Assembly (NCBI GenBank): GCA_018263395.1
Contig: JAANXF010000021.1
Location: 1-45,263 of the forward strand
Direction: 5' to 3'
Source of the DNA: Methanonatronarchaeales archaeon
GTDB taxonomy: Archaea; Halobacteriota; Methanonatronarchaeia; JAANXF01
Length of the DNA stretch: 45,263 nucleotides
How positions within the stretch are numbered: the stretch's first letter is position 1; the number at the start of each line of letters is the position of its first letter. Positions 1 through 8,368 of this stretch are shown piece after piece. The notes beneath the pieces are model-generated. The model was not told the origin of the DNA, searched no databases, and saw only the letters and a list, made by a program, of their open reading frames with translations. The position numbers and the translations under genes are program-made.

Positions 1-1
1 A

Positions 2-121
2 ATAACTATAATTGGAATCGTCACGGCCACCAAGATAGTTCGCCACTCGATAGATTTCGCGGGGGAGCTTCTGGACGAGCGGTACAGGGAGATTCTAAGC
101 GGGGCTATCGGGGTAGGGTAG
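2..121 (+). CDS. C-terminal end of an unidentified protein (cut by window edge)
   Basis: An open frame enters from the left edge and stops with TAG at 119-121. It gives 39 residues, hydrophobic at first (ITIIGIVTATKIV) and then charged (DERYREILSG), with the acidic, Arg-rich composition of the genuine proteins here. The other forward frames read less plausibly. The fragment is too short for a family assignment. The leading hydrophobic stretch could be a last membrane helix or a core strand. Confidence 0.5.
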   Translation: MTIIGIVTATKIVRHSIDFAGELLDERYREILSGAIGVG

Positions 122-248
122 GAGGACGCGGGCGACCCGCCCCGTCACGTTTGGACCCTGCCCCCGGGAATATAGCCCCACCATCCCAGAGCGGGCACGG
201 GGGCCGAGGCGCTACACCCGGCTTCCCCCCCAGCCCCCCGGGTCCGAG

Positions 249-257
249 TTTTTTTTT
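249..257 (+). terminator. T9 tract, possible terminator
   Basis: A run of nine T residues lies in GC-rich DNA 127 nt beyond the stop of the leftmost gene and about 90 nt before the next promoter. Archaeal transcription commonly ends at T-rich tracts without a hairpin. The distance from the gene is long, so the call is tentative. The rest of 122-342 holds no convincing gene. Confidence 0.35.
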
Positions 258-375
258 GTATCGCCGCGCGGCCCAGAACCCTCTCCTCGGTGGTGGCTTT
301 TCCGGTCCCCGCCGAACTCCGCTCTCCCGGGAGACAGGAGTGAGTTAAATAGGGCCAGTGACCTATCTACGTAAC

Positions 376-806
376 ATGAAGGGGAACGAGGTTTCTCTCG
401 ACGGGCTGATCGACGGTCTGAACTACGACCTGCAGTGGGAGTACGCCGCCGCGATTCAGTACATCCAGCACCAGGCCGTGATATCCGGCGCGGCCTACAA
501 CAACATACGTGACGAGCTGGCGGTCCACGCGAACGAGGAGGTCCGCACGCCGTTGAGCTGTCGGACCAGATAGACTACCTGGGGGGCGTCCCGTCGGTCG
601 ACGTGGAGGAGGTCAGGGTCAGCGGTGACCCGGTGGAGATGCTGGAGCAGGACCTCGCCGGCGAGAGGGACGCCATAGAGAGGTACAGGAAGCGGATTCA
701 GCAGGCCGAGTCGCTGCGGGAGTACACGACTGCCGAGGCCCTCCGCGGCGTACTCGTCGTGGAGCAGGAGCACGAGATGGACCTGCTGGACGCGCTGGGA
801 AGGTAG
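376..806 (+). pseudogene. Ferritin-like diiron protein, single-base frameshift
   Basis: The gene encodes a four-helix ferritin/bacterioferritin-like protein that would be 143 residues long. The first part runs from ATG 376 through LQWEYAAA to HANEEVR. The frame is lost at about 546-547, where one missing C would turn RTPL into RHAVELSDQIDYLGG. The lost residue is the His of the ExxH iron-ligand motif. The second part carries AGERDAIERY and VVEQEHEMDLL, the later diiron-ligand helices. A TATA-like TTAAAT at about 344-349 lies 30 nt upstream of ATG 376, which fits a leaderless start better than GTG 358. The next gene is a metal-exporting ATPase 24 nt downstream, so the pair may handle iron and copper. 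The break may be a true mutation or a sequencing error. Confidence 0.75.
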
Positions 807-830
807 CGCTCCTTAACGTAACGGGCTTCC

Positions 831-2902
831 GTGGACGAGGCTGCAGGGTCAGGGGTGCATATGGACGGAGACGGAGAGGGACACGACGAGGGGGACGGAG
901 GTCAGGGTGCAGGTCGTCACGGCGACACCGGTAACGACCACGCCTCCACGGTGAGTGACTACCGGCGCAGGTTCTGGGTCTCCCTCGTCCTCACGGTTCC
1001 CGTGGTCGCGCTGTCGCCCCTGGTCCAGGAGGTCACGGGCATCGGGGCCGCAGTCTCGTTTGCGGGGGAGCGGTACGTGCAGCTCGGATTCGCGTCCGCG
1101 ATATTCCTCTACGGCGGCGCCCCCTTCCTTCGCGGAATCCGCGAGGAGTTCTCGGAGCTGTGCCCGGGCATGATGACACTCGTGGCGCTCGCCATATCCG
1201 TGGCCTACTTCTACAGCGCGGCCGTGGCCCTGGGGCTCCCCGGACGGCTGTTCTTCTGGGAGCTCGCGACGCTGATTGACGTGATGCTGCTGGGGCACTG
1301 GATGGAGATGAGGTCCGTGATGGGGGCCTCCGGCGCCCTGAGGGAGCTCGCGGAGCTCGTGCCGAAGGAGGCCCACCTGCTGGAGGGGGACGGCTCCACG
1401 AGGAACGTCCCGGTGTCGGAGCTGGGTCCCGGGGACCGGGTGGTGGTGCGGCCGGGGGAGAATGTGCCGGTGGACGGCGTCGTGGACGAGGGAAGGACGA
1501 CGGTGAACCAGGCCGCGCTCACCGGCGAGTCAAGGCCCGTGGAGAAGGGGGAGGGTGACGAGGTCATCGGTGGCTCCGTAAACGGCGAGTCCGCCGTCGT
1601 CATCGAGGTCAGCAGGACCGGGGACGAGACCTACCTCTCGCAGGTCACGGAACTCGTGAGAGAGGCACAGGAGTCCCGGTCCCGGGCGCAGGACCTGGCG
1701 AACCGGGCCGCGATGTACCTCACGGTGGTGGCGGTAGTGGCCGGACTCGTTACCCTGGCGGCCTGGCTCTCGTTCGTGGGCGATTTCGGATTCGCGCTGG
1801 AGCGAATGGTCACCGTCATGGTCATAACGTGTCCCCACGCCCTCGGGCTCGCCGTGCCCCTCGTCGTCGCCGTTTCAACCGCCGTCTCGGCGAGAAACGG
1901 GCTCCTCGTGAGGGACCGCACCGCCTTTGAGCGGGGGCGTGACCTGGACGCCGTGATATTCGACAAGACCGGTACGCTGACCGAGGGCAGGTTCGGGGTG
2001 ACGGAGGTGGTCCCGCTGGGAGAGCCCGGGGAGGACGAGGTGCTCCGGTTCGCCGCGTCGCTGGAGAGCCACTCAGAGCACCCGATCGCGAGAGGCATCG
2101 TGAGGGAGGCCGAGGACCGCGGAGTGGAGTACCGGCCCCGGAGGGCTTCAGGGCGATTCATGGCAGGGGCGCGGAGGCGACCGTCGACGGCAGGGACGTG
2201 AAGGTGGTGAGCCCCTCCTTCCTCGAGGAGCGAGGTCTGGAGGCCTGGGACGAGGCGCTGAAACGGCGCTCGGGCAGGGGCGAGACGGTGGTCTACCTGC
2301 TCGTGGACGGCGAGGCCGTGGGCGGGATCTCCCTCGCAGACGTCGTGCGGCCTGAGTCCAGGGAGGCCGTGGACCGCCTGAGGGAGATGGGCCTCAGCGT
2401 CATGATGCTGACCGGGGACTCGGGCGACGTCGCTCGCTGGGTGGCGGAGGACCTCGGCCTCGACGAGTACTTCTCCGAGGTGCTGCCGGACGAGAAGGCC
2501 GCGAGGGTGGAGGAGGTGAGGGAGAGGGGCGTCTCCGTCGCCATGACGGGTGACGGCGTGAACGACGCTCCGGCCCTCGTGGAGGCCGACGTCGGGATAG
2601 CGATAGGAGCGGGCACCGACGTCGCCATCGAGTCTGCGGACGTGGTCTTGGTGGAGTCGGACCCGAGGGACGTGGCCGCCGTCGTGACGCTCTCGCGGGC
2701 CACGTACAATAAGATGGTTCAGAACCTGTTCTGGGCCACCGGCTACAACGCCTTCGCGATACCTCTGGCCGCGGGCGTGCTTTACGGTCAGGGATTCCTG
2801 ATATCCCCGGCGGTGGGCGCACTCCTGATGTCCCTCTCCACAGTCGTGGTCGCGGTGAACGCCCGGCGCCTCGGAGGGGTTCAGGAGAGCCTGCCCGGTT
2901 AG
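831..2902 (+). pseudogene. copB: CopB-type heavy-metal P1B-ATPase, single-base frameshift
   Basis: This is a membrane pump of the P1B family that exports copper or a related metal with ATP. Visible motifs are the actuator TGES (about 1518), the transmembrane metal site CPH in ITCPHALGLAVP (about 1831), the phosphorylation motif DKTGT (about 1962) and the hinge GDGVNDAP (about 2553). CPH rather than CPC marks the CopB (P1B-3) subgroup. The N-terminus is rich in Asp, Gly and His, as is usual for CopB. The frame breaks at the C4 run 2136-2139; one extra C would give EYRPPEGFRAIHGRGAE and join the two halves into about 690 residues. The start may be GTG 831 or ATG 861. The stop overlaps the convergent apbE-like stop by 4 nt. 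Confidence 0.82.
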
Positions 2903-3646
2903 GCACGGCCCCGTACCTCGGAGAAGTGGTCCGTCCGCAGCACCTCGCCGCCGTCAGCCACGAACAGGTAGCCGCCCCCCGCCTCCTCGATCAGCTCGGC
3001 GCCCCGCTCCGGACCCAGCACGAATGCGGCCGTGGACAGGGCATCGGCGTCCACGCACCTCTCCGCCACTGTGGTTACGCTCGCGAGCCCCTGCGGAGGC
3101 GCACCCGTCCCAGGGTCGACTACGTGGGTCGTCTCGTAGTTGCCGCTGGTGGTCAGTGCGACGTCGCTGAGGTCAGCCACGGCCACGTGTCCCTTCGAGA
3201 ACGGGTCACGCACGCCCACTCGCCAGGGGGCAAAACCCCTGCTACCCACGGCCATGAGGTCGCCACCCACGTTGACTAGGCCGTGGTCCACGCCCGCCCC
3301 GGTCATGACCTCGACGGCCCTGTCCACGGAGTAGCCCACACCTATGCCGCACACGTCCACCCGGGCCCCGTTCTCAAGCCGCACCCCACCGTCCTCGATG
3401 ACCACGTCTCTGTGACCCCCCGATGAGCCGACGATGACGTCGAAGCCTCCCCCGCTGAGCTCCGAATGCCTCTTCCCCGCCGCGAGCACTTCCAGGGTCT
3501 CCCCGCCCGCGTCCTCCAGGACTCCGTGCTCGTTCAGGCGACGGCCAGTACCAGGGGGCCCCCCACTCCCCCCCGGTGTAGACCGAGACCAGCGCCACGG
3601 GCCCGAGGGCCAGCAGGACGTCCCTGCTCGAGCGGTCTTCGGCCAT
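2899..3646 (-). pseudogene. apbE: ApbE-like FAD:protein FMN transferase, disrupted N-terminal region
   Basis: ApbE transfers FMN from FAD onto Thr or Ser of target proteins outside the membrane. The C-terminal two thirds are clear: NVGGDLMAVG, TTSGNYE, THVVDPGTG and DADALSTAAFVLG, covering the flavin and Mg sites. The start ATG 3646 lies 30 nt from a TATA box (CTATTTAAG, about 3676) and opens with a hydrophobic segment like a signal anchor. The frame changes near 3550, where a second frame begins RRLNEHGVLEDAGGE. The usual 50-70 residues between the signal region and the SRLN motif are absent, so a deletion accompanies the frameshift. The total of about 249 codons is short for the family, which usually has about 300-350. 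The gene is probably non-functional unless the assembly is wrong here. Confidence 0.72.
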
Positions 3647-3739
3647 CTGTGTCGTATCTGCTATTGATTACTTAAATAGTTGTCATCGAGACTTCCCAAT
3701 GAGCCTCTCGCAGTCCCCCTCGGGGCCCATCGAAAGGAG

Positions 3740-3814
3740 TCCCGCCTCCCCGATTCGAACGGGGGACCAGCCGGTCTACAGCCGGCTGCTCTGGCCAGAC
3801 TGAGCTAAGGCGGG
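3740..3814 (-). tRNA. tRNA-Tyr (anticodon GTA)
   Basis: A cloverleaf folds on the minus strand: acceptor CCCGCCT (3814-3808) pairs with AGGCGGG (3747-3741). The anticodon stem GCCGG/CCGGC holds the loop CTGTAGA with anticodon GTA, and the T arm reads CCCCG-TTCGAAT-CGGGG. Discriminator A is at 3740. The first pair is C1-G72, the archaeal and eukaryotic tyrosine identity pair. No intron is present and CCA is not encoded. Confidence 0.95.
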
Positions 3815-3849
3815 AGACGCTCTCCTCTTGTCCGTCGACCAAATTAAAC

Positions 3850-4053
3850 CTACCCGTCGAGGTAGTCGGACACTTCCTCCCTGATCATTACCCTCACCGA
3901 GTGACACAGCTCGCAATCCTCGGCGAGCTCGCAGTACCTGCAGGGCCCCTCCGAGACCTCCCTCACGAGCTGCTCCCTGTCGGACAGGTGCTTGATTCCC
4001 TCCCCCCTCATCAGCTCCTCGACGAACCGGTCGAGCCTCTCCTCCAGACTCAT
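3850..4053 (-). CDS. Small Cys-rich protein, two CxxC pairs
   Basis: A 67-residue acidic protein of unknown function. Four cysteines form CRYC (residues 38-41) and CELC (47-50), six residues apart, enough for a zinc knuckle or an iron-sulfur site. The N-terminal half is predicted helical and charged. Its start overlaps the stop of the upstream methyltransferase gene by 4 nt (ATGA), so the two are co-transcribed and probably translationally coupled. A role linked to the methyltransferase is an inference from that overlap only. Confidence 0.7.
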   Translation of the reverse strand: MSLEERLDRFVEELMRGEGIKHLSDREQLVREVSEGPCRYCELAEDCELCHSVRVMIREEVSDYLDG

Positions 4054-4739
4054 TTCACCGAGGCCTTCCAGTACGTGACGCTCGACAGCGCCCTTCCGGG
4101 GCCCGTGGACACCAGTGCCTCGTCCACGGTCTCCATCGCGTCGGCCAGCAGGTCGGGTGCGAACCTGTATCCTCCGAACGGGAAGAGGAACTCGTCCCTC
4201 CTCCTGACCCTTCCTAGACCCGCCTCTCTCAGTAGCTCCGTGACGTCCTCCTCGCCGTACAGCCTGCTGCCCATGGGCAGGAACCTGTTGTAGAGTATCC
4301 TTCCGCTCCTGGAATTGAACGTGTCGAAGACCACGGAGGACCTGGAGACCCTCTTCATCTCCTCCACGAAGGGTCTCGGGTCCGGAATCAGGTGGAGGAA
4401 CCGCATGGCGACCACGACGTCGAACCGGTCCTCACGGAAGGGGAGCCGGGAGCCGTCGCCGCGGACGAATAACCCCCCGCAGCGCTCGAACCCCTGCTCC
4501 ATCATCTCCATCGAGACGTCGAGGCCCACCACGTCCGCGCCCTCGCGCTCCATGGTCTCGGCGAACCTCCCGGTGCCGGTGGCCACCTCGAGGACCCGCG
4601 TGCCCTCCACGTCGCCCAGCAGGGAGAGCAGGACCTCCGTCTCCCTGCGGTTTATCAGGGCGCCTCCCCTGCTACCGAACCGCTCGTCCTCGTAGCTCTC
4701 GGCGACTTCCTCCTCCTGGTACCAGGCCCTTCCCCTCAT
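4050..4739 (-). CDS. Class I SAM-dependent methyltransferase
   Basis: A 229-residue Rossmann-fold methyltransferase of the UbiE/Methyltransf_11 type. The SAM-binding glycine motif is VLEVATGTGRFAE (about residues 49-61), followed by an acidic strand-2 residue in VVGLDVS and a motif IV-like DVVVAMRFLHLI. The substrate cannot be told from sequence; small-molecule methylation is most usual for this subfamily. A TATA-like TATAAGTTTA sits only 10-15 nt upstream of the ATG, closer than usual here. It is the first gene of a pair with the 67-residue Cys-rich protein. Confidence 0.8.
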   Translation of the reverse strand: MRGRAWYQEEEVAESYEDERFGSRGGALINRRETEVLLSLLGDVEGTRVLEVATGTGRFAETMEREGADVVGLDVSMEMMEQGFERCGGLFVRGDGSRLPFREDRFDVVVAMRFLHLIPDPRPFVEEMKRVSRSSVVFDTFNSRSGRILYNRFLPMGSRLYGEEDVTELLREAGLGRVRRRDEFLFPFGGYRFAPDLLADAMETVDEALVSTGPGRALSSVTYWKASVK

Positions 4740-4767
4740 TGTGGTAAACTTATACTCGGTGAGCTTT

Positions 4768-5202
4768 TCAGAGCTTCTTCAGGAACGACTTGAGGGATTC
4801 CGGGTCCGCGTTCCTCAGCAGGGTCATCCCCTTGTACTTCAGGTCCAGAGATAGCCCCCTCTCCTTCAGGCTGGTGAGAGTACCTCCGCCGCTCCCGAGG
4901 CTCTTTACGAAGTCCCGGAAGAGGGAGCCCTTCCTGACGTCCATCACCAGGCTGTCCCCCTCTACCTTCAGGAGGCAGGTCTCTCTCTCGGAGTAGTTGA
5001 GCCTCACGTCGCCCCTCTCCAGCTTCAGGTCCTCGCTGGTCACGAAACTCTCGTCGTCTCCGTCTGGTGGCGAGATGGAGAGCGCTCCGTCGACGAGAAC
5101 GGGCCTACCCTCGAGCGTCACGTAGCAGTTCTCCAGCAGTATCTCCACGGGTCTCTCCGTGTCAGAAACAGACCTGATTAATTTTTTAAGCCTCTCCGGC
5201 AT
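4768..5202 (-). CDS. Conserved-looking hypothetical protein, 144 aa
   Basis: I do not recognise the family. The protein has alternating hydrophobic and charged residues that suggest a beta-rich domain (ILLENCYVTLEGRPVLVDG, then CLLKVEGDSLVMDV) and ends in a Lys-rich helix (LKSFLKKL). It has no signal peptide or membrane segment. ATG 5202 lies 27 nt from an A/T box centred at 5229, so it is leaderless and shares that box with the divergent UPF0146 gene. Confidence 0.68.
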   Translation of the reverse strand: MPERLKKLIRSVSDTERPVEILLENCYVTLEGRPVLVDGALSISPPDGDDESFVTSEDLKLERGDVRLNYSERETCLLKVEGDSLVMDVRKGSLFRDFVKSLGSGGGTLTSLKERGLSLDLKYKGMTLLRNADPESLKSFLKKL

Positions 5203-5224
5203 CCTGGGTTAGTTGTACCCGCGG

Positions 5225-5233
5225 TAAATTATT
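5225..5233. promoter_or_regulatory. Shared TATA box for divergent leaderless genes
   Basis: TAAATTATT reads as AATAATTTA on the other strand, so it resembles a TATA box in both directions. Its centre is 27 nt from ATG 5202 (minus) and 29 nt from GTG 5258 (plus), the expected archaeal spacing for leaderless transcripts on both sides. No second A/T element exists in the 55 nt between the genes. Confidence 0.6.
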
Positions 5234-5257
5234 GTTTTCGCACCCCGACCTGGCGGG

Positions 5258-5636
5258 GTGGACCCGGTCGCGAAGTTTCTCTCGGCCAGGTACGGCCCCG
5301 GCGACGGGGTGGTGGAGGTCGGCGTGGGGGGGGAGGTTGGGGACTGCCGAGGAGCTGCGTCGACTGGGGCTCGAAGTGACCTGCACGGACGTGAAACCGC
5401 TGCGGGGCTCCGTGCGTGACGACGTATTCGAACCCGATCTCTCCCTGTACGAGGGGGCTGCCGCCATCTACCTCGTGAGGCCCGGGGAGGAGATGCAGGG
5501 TGGTGCCCTGAGGCTCGCGAGGAGAGTGGGCGCCGACCTCGTCGTCAGGCCCCTGGGGGACGAGGTGATAGCGGAGGGCTCGCCGGAGCTCTTCAACGTG
5601 GACGGGACGCCCCTCTACCTCTGGAAGAGCAGGTAA
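5258..5636 (+). pseudogene. UPF0146 family protein, frameshift in a G8 run
   Basis: The frame starts at GTG 5258 (VDPVAKFLSARYGPGDGVVEVGVGG) and then breaks in the G8 run 5326-5333. With seven Gs it reads GVGGRLGTAEELRRLG and continues to the TAA at 5636 as CTDVKPLRGSVRDDVF and AAAIYLVRPGEEMQ. The whole, about 126 residues, matches the archaeal UPF0146 family, a small Rossmann-like protein resembling a methyltransferase fold; its function is unknown. The homopolymer location makes a sequencing error at least as likely as a mutation. Confidence 0.72.
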
Positions 5637-5639
5637 ACC

Positions 5640-5646
5640 TTTTTTT
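5640..5646 (+). terminator. T7 tract after UPF0146
   Basis: Seven T residues begin 4 nt after the TAA of the UPF0146 gene, a position typical of archaeal T-tract termination. The tract runs straight into the TATA element of cbiP. Confidence 0.45.
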
Positions 5647-5652
5647 AAAACT

Positions 5653-5668
5653 CTAAACTAAAGTTTAG
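5653..5668 (+). promoter_or_regulatory. Palindrome in the cbiP promoter, probable operator
   Basis: CTAAACT and AGTTTAG form a perfect 7-bp inverted repeat separated by AA. It lies between the TATA-like TTTTAAAAC (centre about 5647) and the leaderless ATG 5676, where a bound repressor would block initiation. GCAAC follows directly (5668-5672), the half-site also seen at the other corrinoid promoters. The regulator is not known. Confidence 0.5.
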
Positions 5669-5675
5669 CAACTTC

Positions 5676-7079
5676 ATGGCGAGGGGCATCATGGTCCAGG
5701 GCACGGCATCCCACGCCGGCAAGTCGACGGTTGTCGCGGGCCTCTGCCGCGTCCTGAGCGACGCGGGGTACTCAGTGGCCCCCTTCAAGGCGCAGAACAT
5801 GAGCCTGAACTCCGCGGTGGCGATAGACGGCGGCGAGCTCGCGATGTCGCAGTACGTGCAGGCAGGGGCTGCGAGGGCGGCTCCCCGCGCCGAGATGAAC
5901 CCGGTTCTCCTCAAGCCGAACGGCGACACCGGCTCCCAGGTGGTGGTCAGGGGTATCCCGGTCGCGGACCTCTCGGTCGAGGAGTACTACGGCCGCGTGG
6001 ACGAGTGGAAGTCCGTCGTCGATGATTGCTACGCCGCCCTGGCCAGGGACTTCGACGTGGTGGTCGCGGAGGGCGCGGGCTCGCCCGCCGAGATCAACAT
6101 CCCGGACTTCGCGAACATGCAGACCGCCGAACTCATGGACGCACCCGTCATCCTCGTCGCAGACATCGAGAGGGGCGGGACCTTCGCGGCCATACACGGC
6201 ACCGTGGAGCTGCTCGGGGACGACTCTGAGAGGATCGCCGGCTTCCTGGTCAACAAGTTCCGGGGCGACGAGGACCGCCTCAGGCCCGGAATCGAGCGGA
6301 TACAGGAACTCACCGGGAAGAGGTGCCTCGGCGTGATTCCGTACAGCAAAACCGGCCTCCCGGCGGAGGACAGCCTGTCGCTGGAGGACGCCGATGGGGA
6401 GGGCGACGTCGCCGTCGTAAGGCACCGCCGCATCTCCAACTTCACCGACGTGGACCCGCTCGTGAGGGCCGGGATGGGGGTGAGGTACGTCTCGCCCGGC
6501 GGGAGCCTCGGGGAGCCGGACGCGGTGGTTCTGCCCGGCACCAAGCGCACCCTCGACGACCTCCGCCTGCTGAGTGGGAGCGACCTCCTCGCGGAGCTGC
6601 GGCGGCTGGCGGGAGAGGTGCCGATAGTGGGCATATGCGGCGGCTACCAGATGCTCGGCGAGAGGGTGGTGGACCGCGTGGAGTGCCTGGGGGAGGAGAG
6701 GGGCGCCGGCCTCCTCCCCGTCGAGACCTCGTTCGACACCTACGACAAGGTCACCAAGTGGAGCGAGGTGAGGGTCCCGGACCGCTGCGAGGGCCTGCTC
6801 GACGGAGTGGAGCGCCTCAAGGGGTACGAGATACACACCGGGGAGACCCCGTCCCGGGAGCTCGACGGCCTCGGCGCCACCGCGGACGGCGGCATGACCC
6901 TCGGGGTCTACCTGCACGGCCTCTTCCACAACCCGCGGTTCCTCGAGAGGTTCTCGGAGCTCGTGGGCGTGAAGCCACGCGAGGCGGCGAACGGGGACCC
7001 CTTCGACGCTGCGGCAGACCTCCTGAGGGGGAACGTGGACCTTGAGGGGATCGGGGACCTGCTGGAGGTATCCCTCTGA
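5676..7079 (+). CDS. cbiP: Cobyric acid synthase (CbiP/CobQ)
   Basis: A 467-residue glutamine-dependent amidotransferase that amidates the b, d, e and g side chains of (adenosyl)cobyrinic acid a,c-diamide. The N-terminal ATP-binding domain begins VQGTASHAGKSTVVAGLCR (P-loop, residues 7-25) with PFKAQNMSLNS. The C-terminal class I amidotransferase domain has its nucleophile Cys near residue 320 (GICGGYQML) and a catalytic His near 414 (YLHGLFHN). Length is normal. ATG 5676 is 29 nt from the TATA centre, so it is leaderless. cbiB follows with overlapping ends. Confidence 0.95.
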   Translation: MARGIMVQGTASHAGKSTVVAGLCRVLSDAGYSVAPFKAQNMSLNSAVAIDGGELAMSQYVQAGAARAAPRAEMNPVLLKPNGDTGSQVVVRGIPVADLSVEEYYGRVDEWKSVVDDCYAALARDFDVVVAEGAGSPAEINIPDFANMQTAELMDAPVILVADIERGGTFAAIHGTVELLGDDSERIAGFLVNKFRGDEDRLRPGIERIQELTGKRCLGVIPYSKTGLPAEDSLSLEDADGEGDVAVVRHRRISNFTDVDPLVRAGMGVRYVSPGGSLGEPDAVVLPGTKRTLDDLRLLSGSDLLAELRRLAGEVPIVGICGGYQMLGERVVDRVECLGEERGAGLLPVETSFDTYDKVTKWSEVRVPDRCEGLLDGVERLKGYEIHTGETPSRELDGLGATADGGMTLGVYLHGLFHNPRFLERFSELVGVKPREAANGDPFDAAADLLRGNVDLEGIGDLLEVSL

Positions 7080-7957
7080 ACGGGGCGGCGATTCTGGTCG
7101 GAGCGCTGCTGCTCGATAGGCTCGGGGAACCACCGAACAGGTACCACCCCGTCAGGTGGCTCGGGCTGCTCGTGGAGTGCCTCGAGCCCCGCGCGACGGG
7201 CCTCGCCGGGGGGGCGGCGATCACAGCTCTTGCCTTGGGTCTCGCGGTCGCCCTCTCACTGCTGCCGCGCCTTCTGACCGGCTGGACGGAGCTCCTGGCC
7301 GCCGCCCTGCTGTTGAACCTCTCCGTCTCCGCGGCTTCTCTCGAGAGGGAGATCGGACGCGCCGCCGCGTCACCGCTCGAGGAGAGGCGGATACGCGCGT
7401 CGCACCTCGTGTCCCGCGACGTCTCCGGAATGGACGAGGGACTTCTGAACTCGGCGCTGCTGGAGAGCCTGTCCGAGAACGCGACAGACTCCGTGTTCAC
7501 GCCCCTCCTCTACTTCGCCCTGCTCGGCCTGCCGGGCGCCCTGGCGTACCGCGCCCTTGACACCGTGGACTCCATGCTGGGTTACCCGTCGGAGGGCCGC
7601 GGGGGCCTGGTGCCTGCGAGGCTGGAGGACGCCGCCACCGCCGTCCCGGCCCTCTTGGTGCTGCTGCCGCTCTCCGCCGCCGCGCTAGCCACCGGGGGTC
7701 CGTCGGCGGCGAGGAGGGGAATCTCGTCCTGCCTACGGTTCGGCCGCTCGAGGGAGGGGTTCAACGGGTGGGCGATGGCGTTCTACGCCGGGGCCCTCGA
7801 CGTCTCACTGGAGAAACCCGGGAGCTACGTCATGAACCCGGGGCGCCTTCCGGACGCCGGGGCGGCCGGCCGCGGCGTGAGGCTGTCCAGGGCCACGCTG
7901 CTCTTCACTCTGCCCGTCGTGGCGGGGCTTCTGTTCATCGGGACGGCCCTCCACTGA
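7076..7957 (+). CDS. cbiB: Cobalamin biosynthesis protein CbiB
   Basis: An integral membrane protein that joins cobyric acid to aminopropanol (or its phosphate) to give adenosylcobinamide(-phosphate). The N-terminus is diagnostic: LLLDRLGEPPNRYHPVRWLG, then hydrophobic helices, DSVFTPLLYFALLGLPGALAYRALDTVDSM and a C-terminal helix. The true start is unclear. The family N-terminus is in frame well upstream of GTG 7172, and the first candidate overlapping the cbiP stop is CTG 7076 (CTGA overlap). Using it gives 293 residues, the usual length. The last 23 nt overlap the convergent cbiX. Confidence 0.88.
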   Translation: MNGAAILVGALLLDRLGEPPNRYHPVRWLGLLVECLEPRATGLAGGAAITALALGLAVALSLLPRLLTGWTELLAAALLLNLSVSAASLEREIGRAAASPLEERRIRASHLVSRDVSGMDEGLLNSALLESLSENATDSVFTPLLYFALLGLPGALAYRALDTVDSMLGYPSEGRGGLVPARLEDAATAVPALLVLLPLSAAALATGGPSAARRGISSCLRFGRSREGFNGWAMAFYAGALDVSLEKPGSYVMNPGRLPDAGAAGRGVRLSRATLLFTLPVVAGLLFIGTALH

Positions 7958-8321
7958 GCCCGTCTCGGCGCGTCAACCGGGTGCGCAGCCCCGCCCTGCT
8001 CAGAATCACTTCGGTGACGGCGTCGTCGTCCCCGACCGGGTCGCAGTACGTGACGTCCCTCTCAGTTGAGTCGAGGCCGAGGGCCTCCGGTATGTCCTCC
8101 GAGGTGTGTACTCCGCGCGATATGAAGACTGGCACCACGTAGACGCCGTCCGACTTCACCCTCTCTAGGGCGCCCTCCACGCTCGGCTCCCCCTGCACGA
8201 AGCACGTCTGCACCTCGTCGAACAGGCCGCGCTCCCGTATCCTCGCCGCGTGCAGCTCCACGACCCTGTTGTTGTCCGGCAGCGAACTGCCGTGCCCGAC
8301 GAGCAGAAGCGCTTTACTCAA
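7935..8321 (-). CDS. cbiX: Sirohydrochlorin cobaltochelatase, small type (CbiX-S)
   Basis: A 128-residue protein that inserts cobalt into sirohydrochlorin, the first committed step of the anaerobic route. The archaeal single-domain type works as a homodimer. The metal ligands are visible in LLLVGHGSSLPDNN (His about residue 11) and SRGVHTSEDIP (second His). The start TTG 8321 was chosen because the family begins exactly there and a TATA box (TTTTAAACT, centre about 8350) is 29 nt upstream. Longer in-frame starts would run into that promoter. Confidence 0.9.
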   Translation of the reverse strand: MSKALLLVGHGSSLPDNNRVVELHAARIRERGLFDEVQTCFVQGEPSVEGALERVKSDGVYVVPVFISRGVHTSEDIPEALGLDSTERDVTYCDPVGDDDAVTEVILSRAGLRTRLTRRDGLSGGPSR

Positions 8322-8333
8322 CGTAGGTTTAAC

Positions 8334-8343
8334 AGTGCGCAAC
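8334..8343 (-). promoter_or_regulatory. Candidate corrinoid operator in the cbiX promoter
   Basis: On the minus strand this reads GTTGCGCACT, a near-palindrome that differs in one half from the GTTGCGCAAC found at cbiT. It lies between the TATA box (about 8350) and the leaderless TTG start (8321). Confidence 0.4.
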
Positions 8344-8368
8344 AAAAGTTTAAAAGTTTCGTATCTGC

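Noticed and set aside
151-348. 65-codon frame before the ferritin gene
   Set aside because: Pro/Ser/Gly-rich translation across a T9 tract; typical GC-rich non-coding DNA.
5772-7133. 453-codon frame antisense to cbiP
   Set aside because: Shadow of cbiP; low-complexity composition and no homology recognisable.
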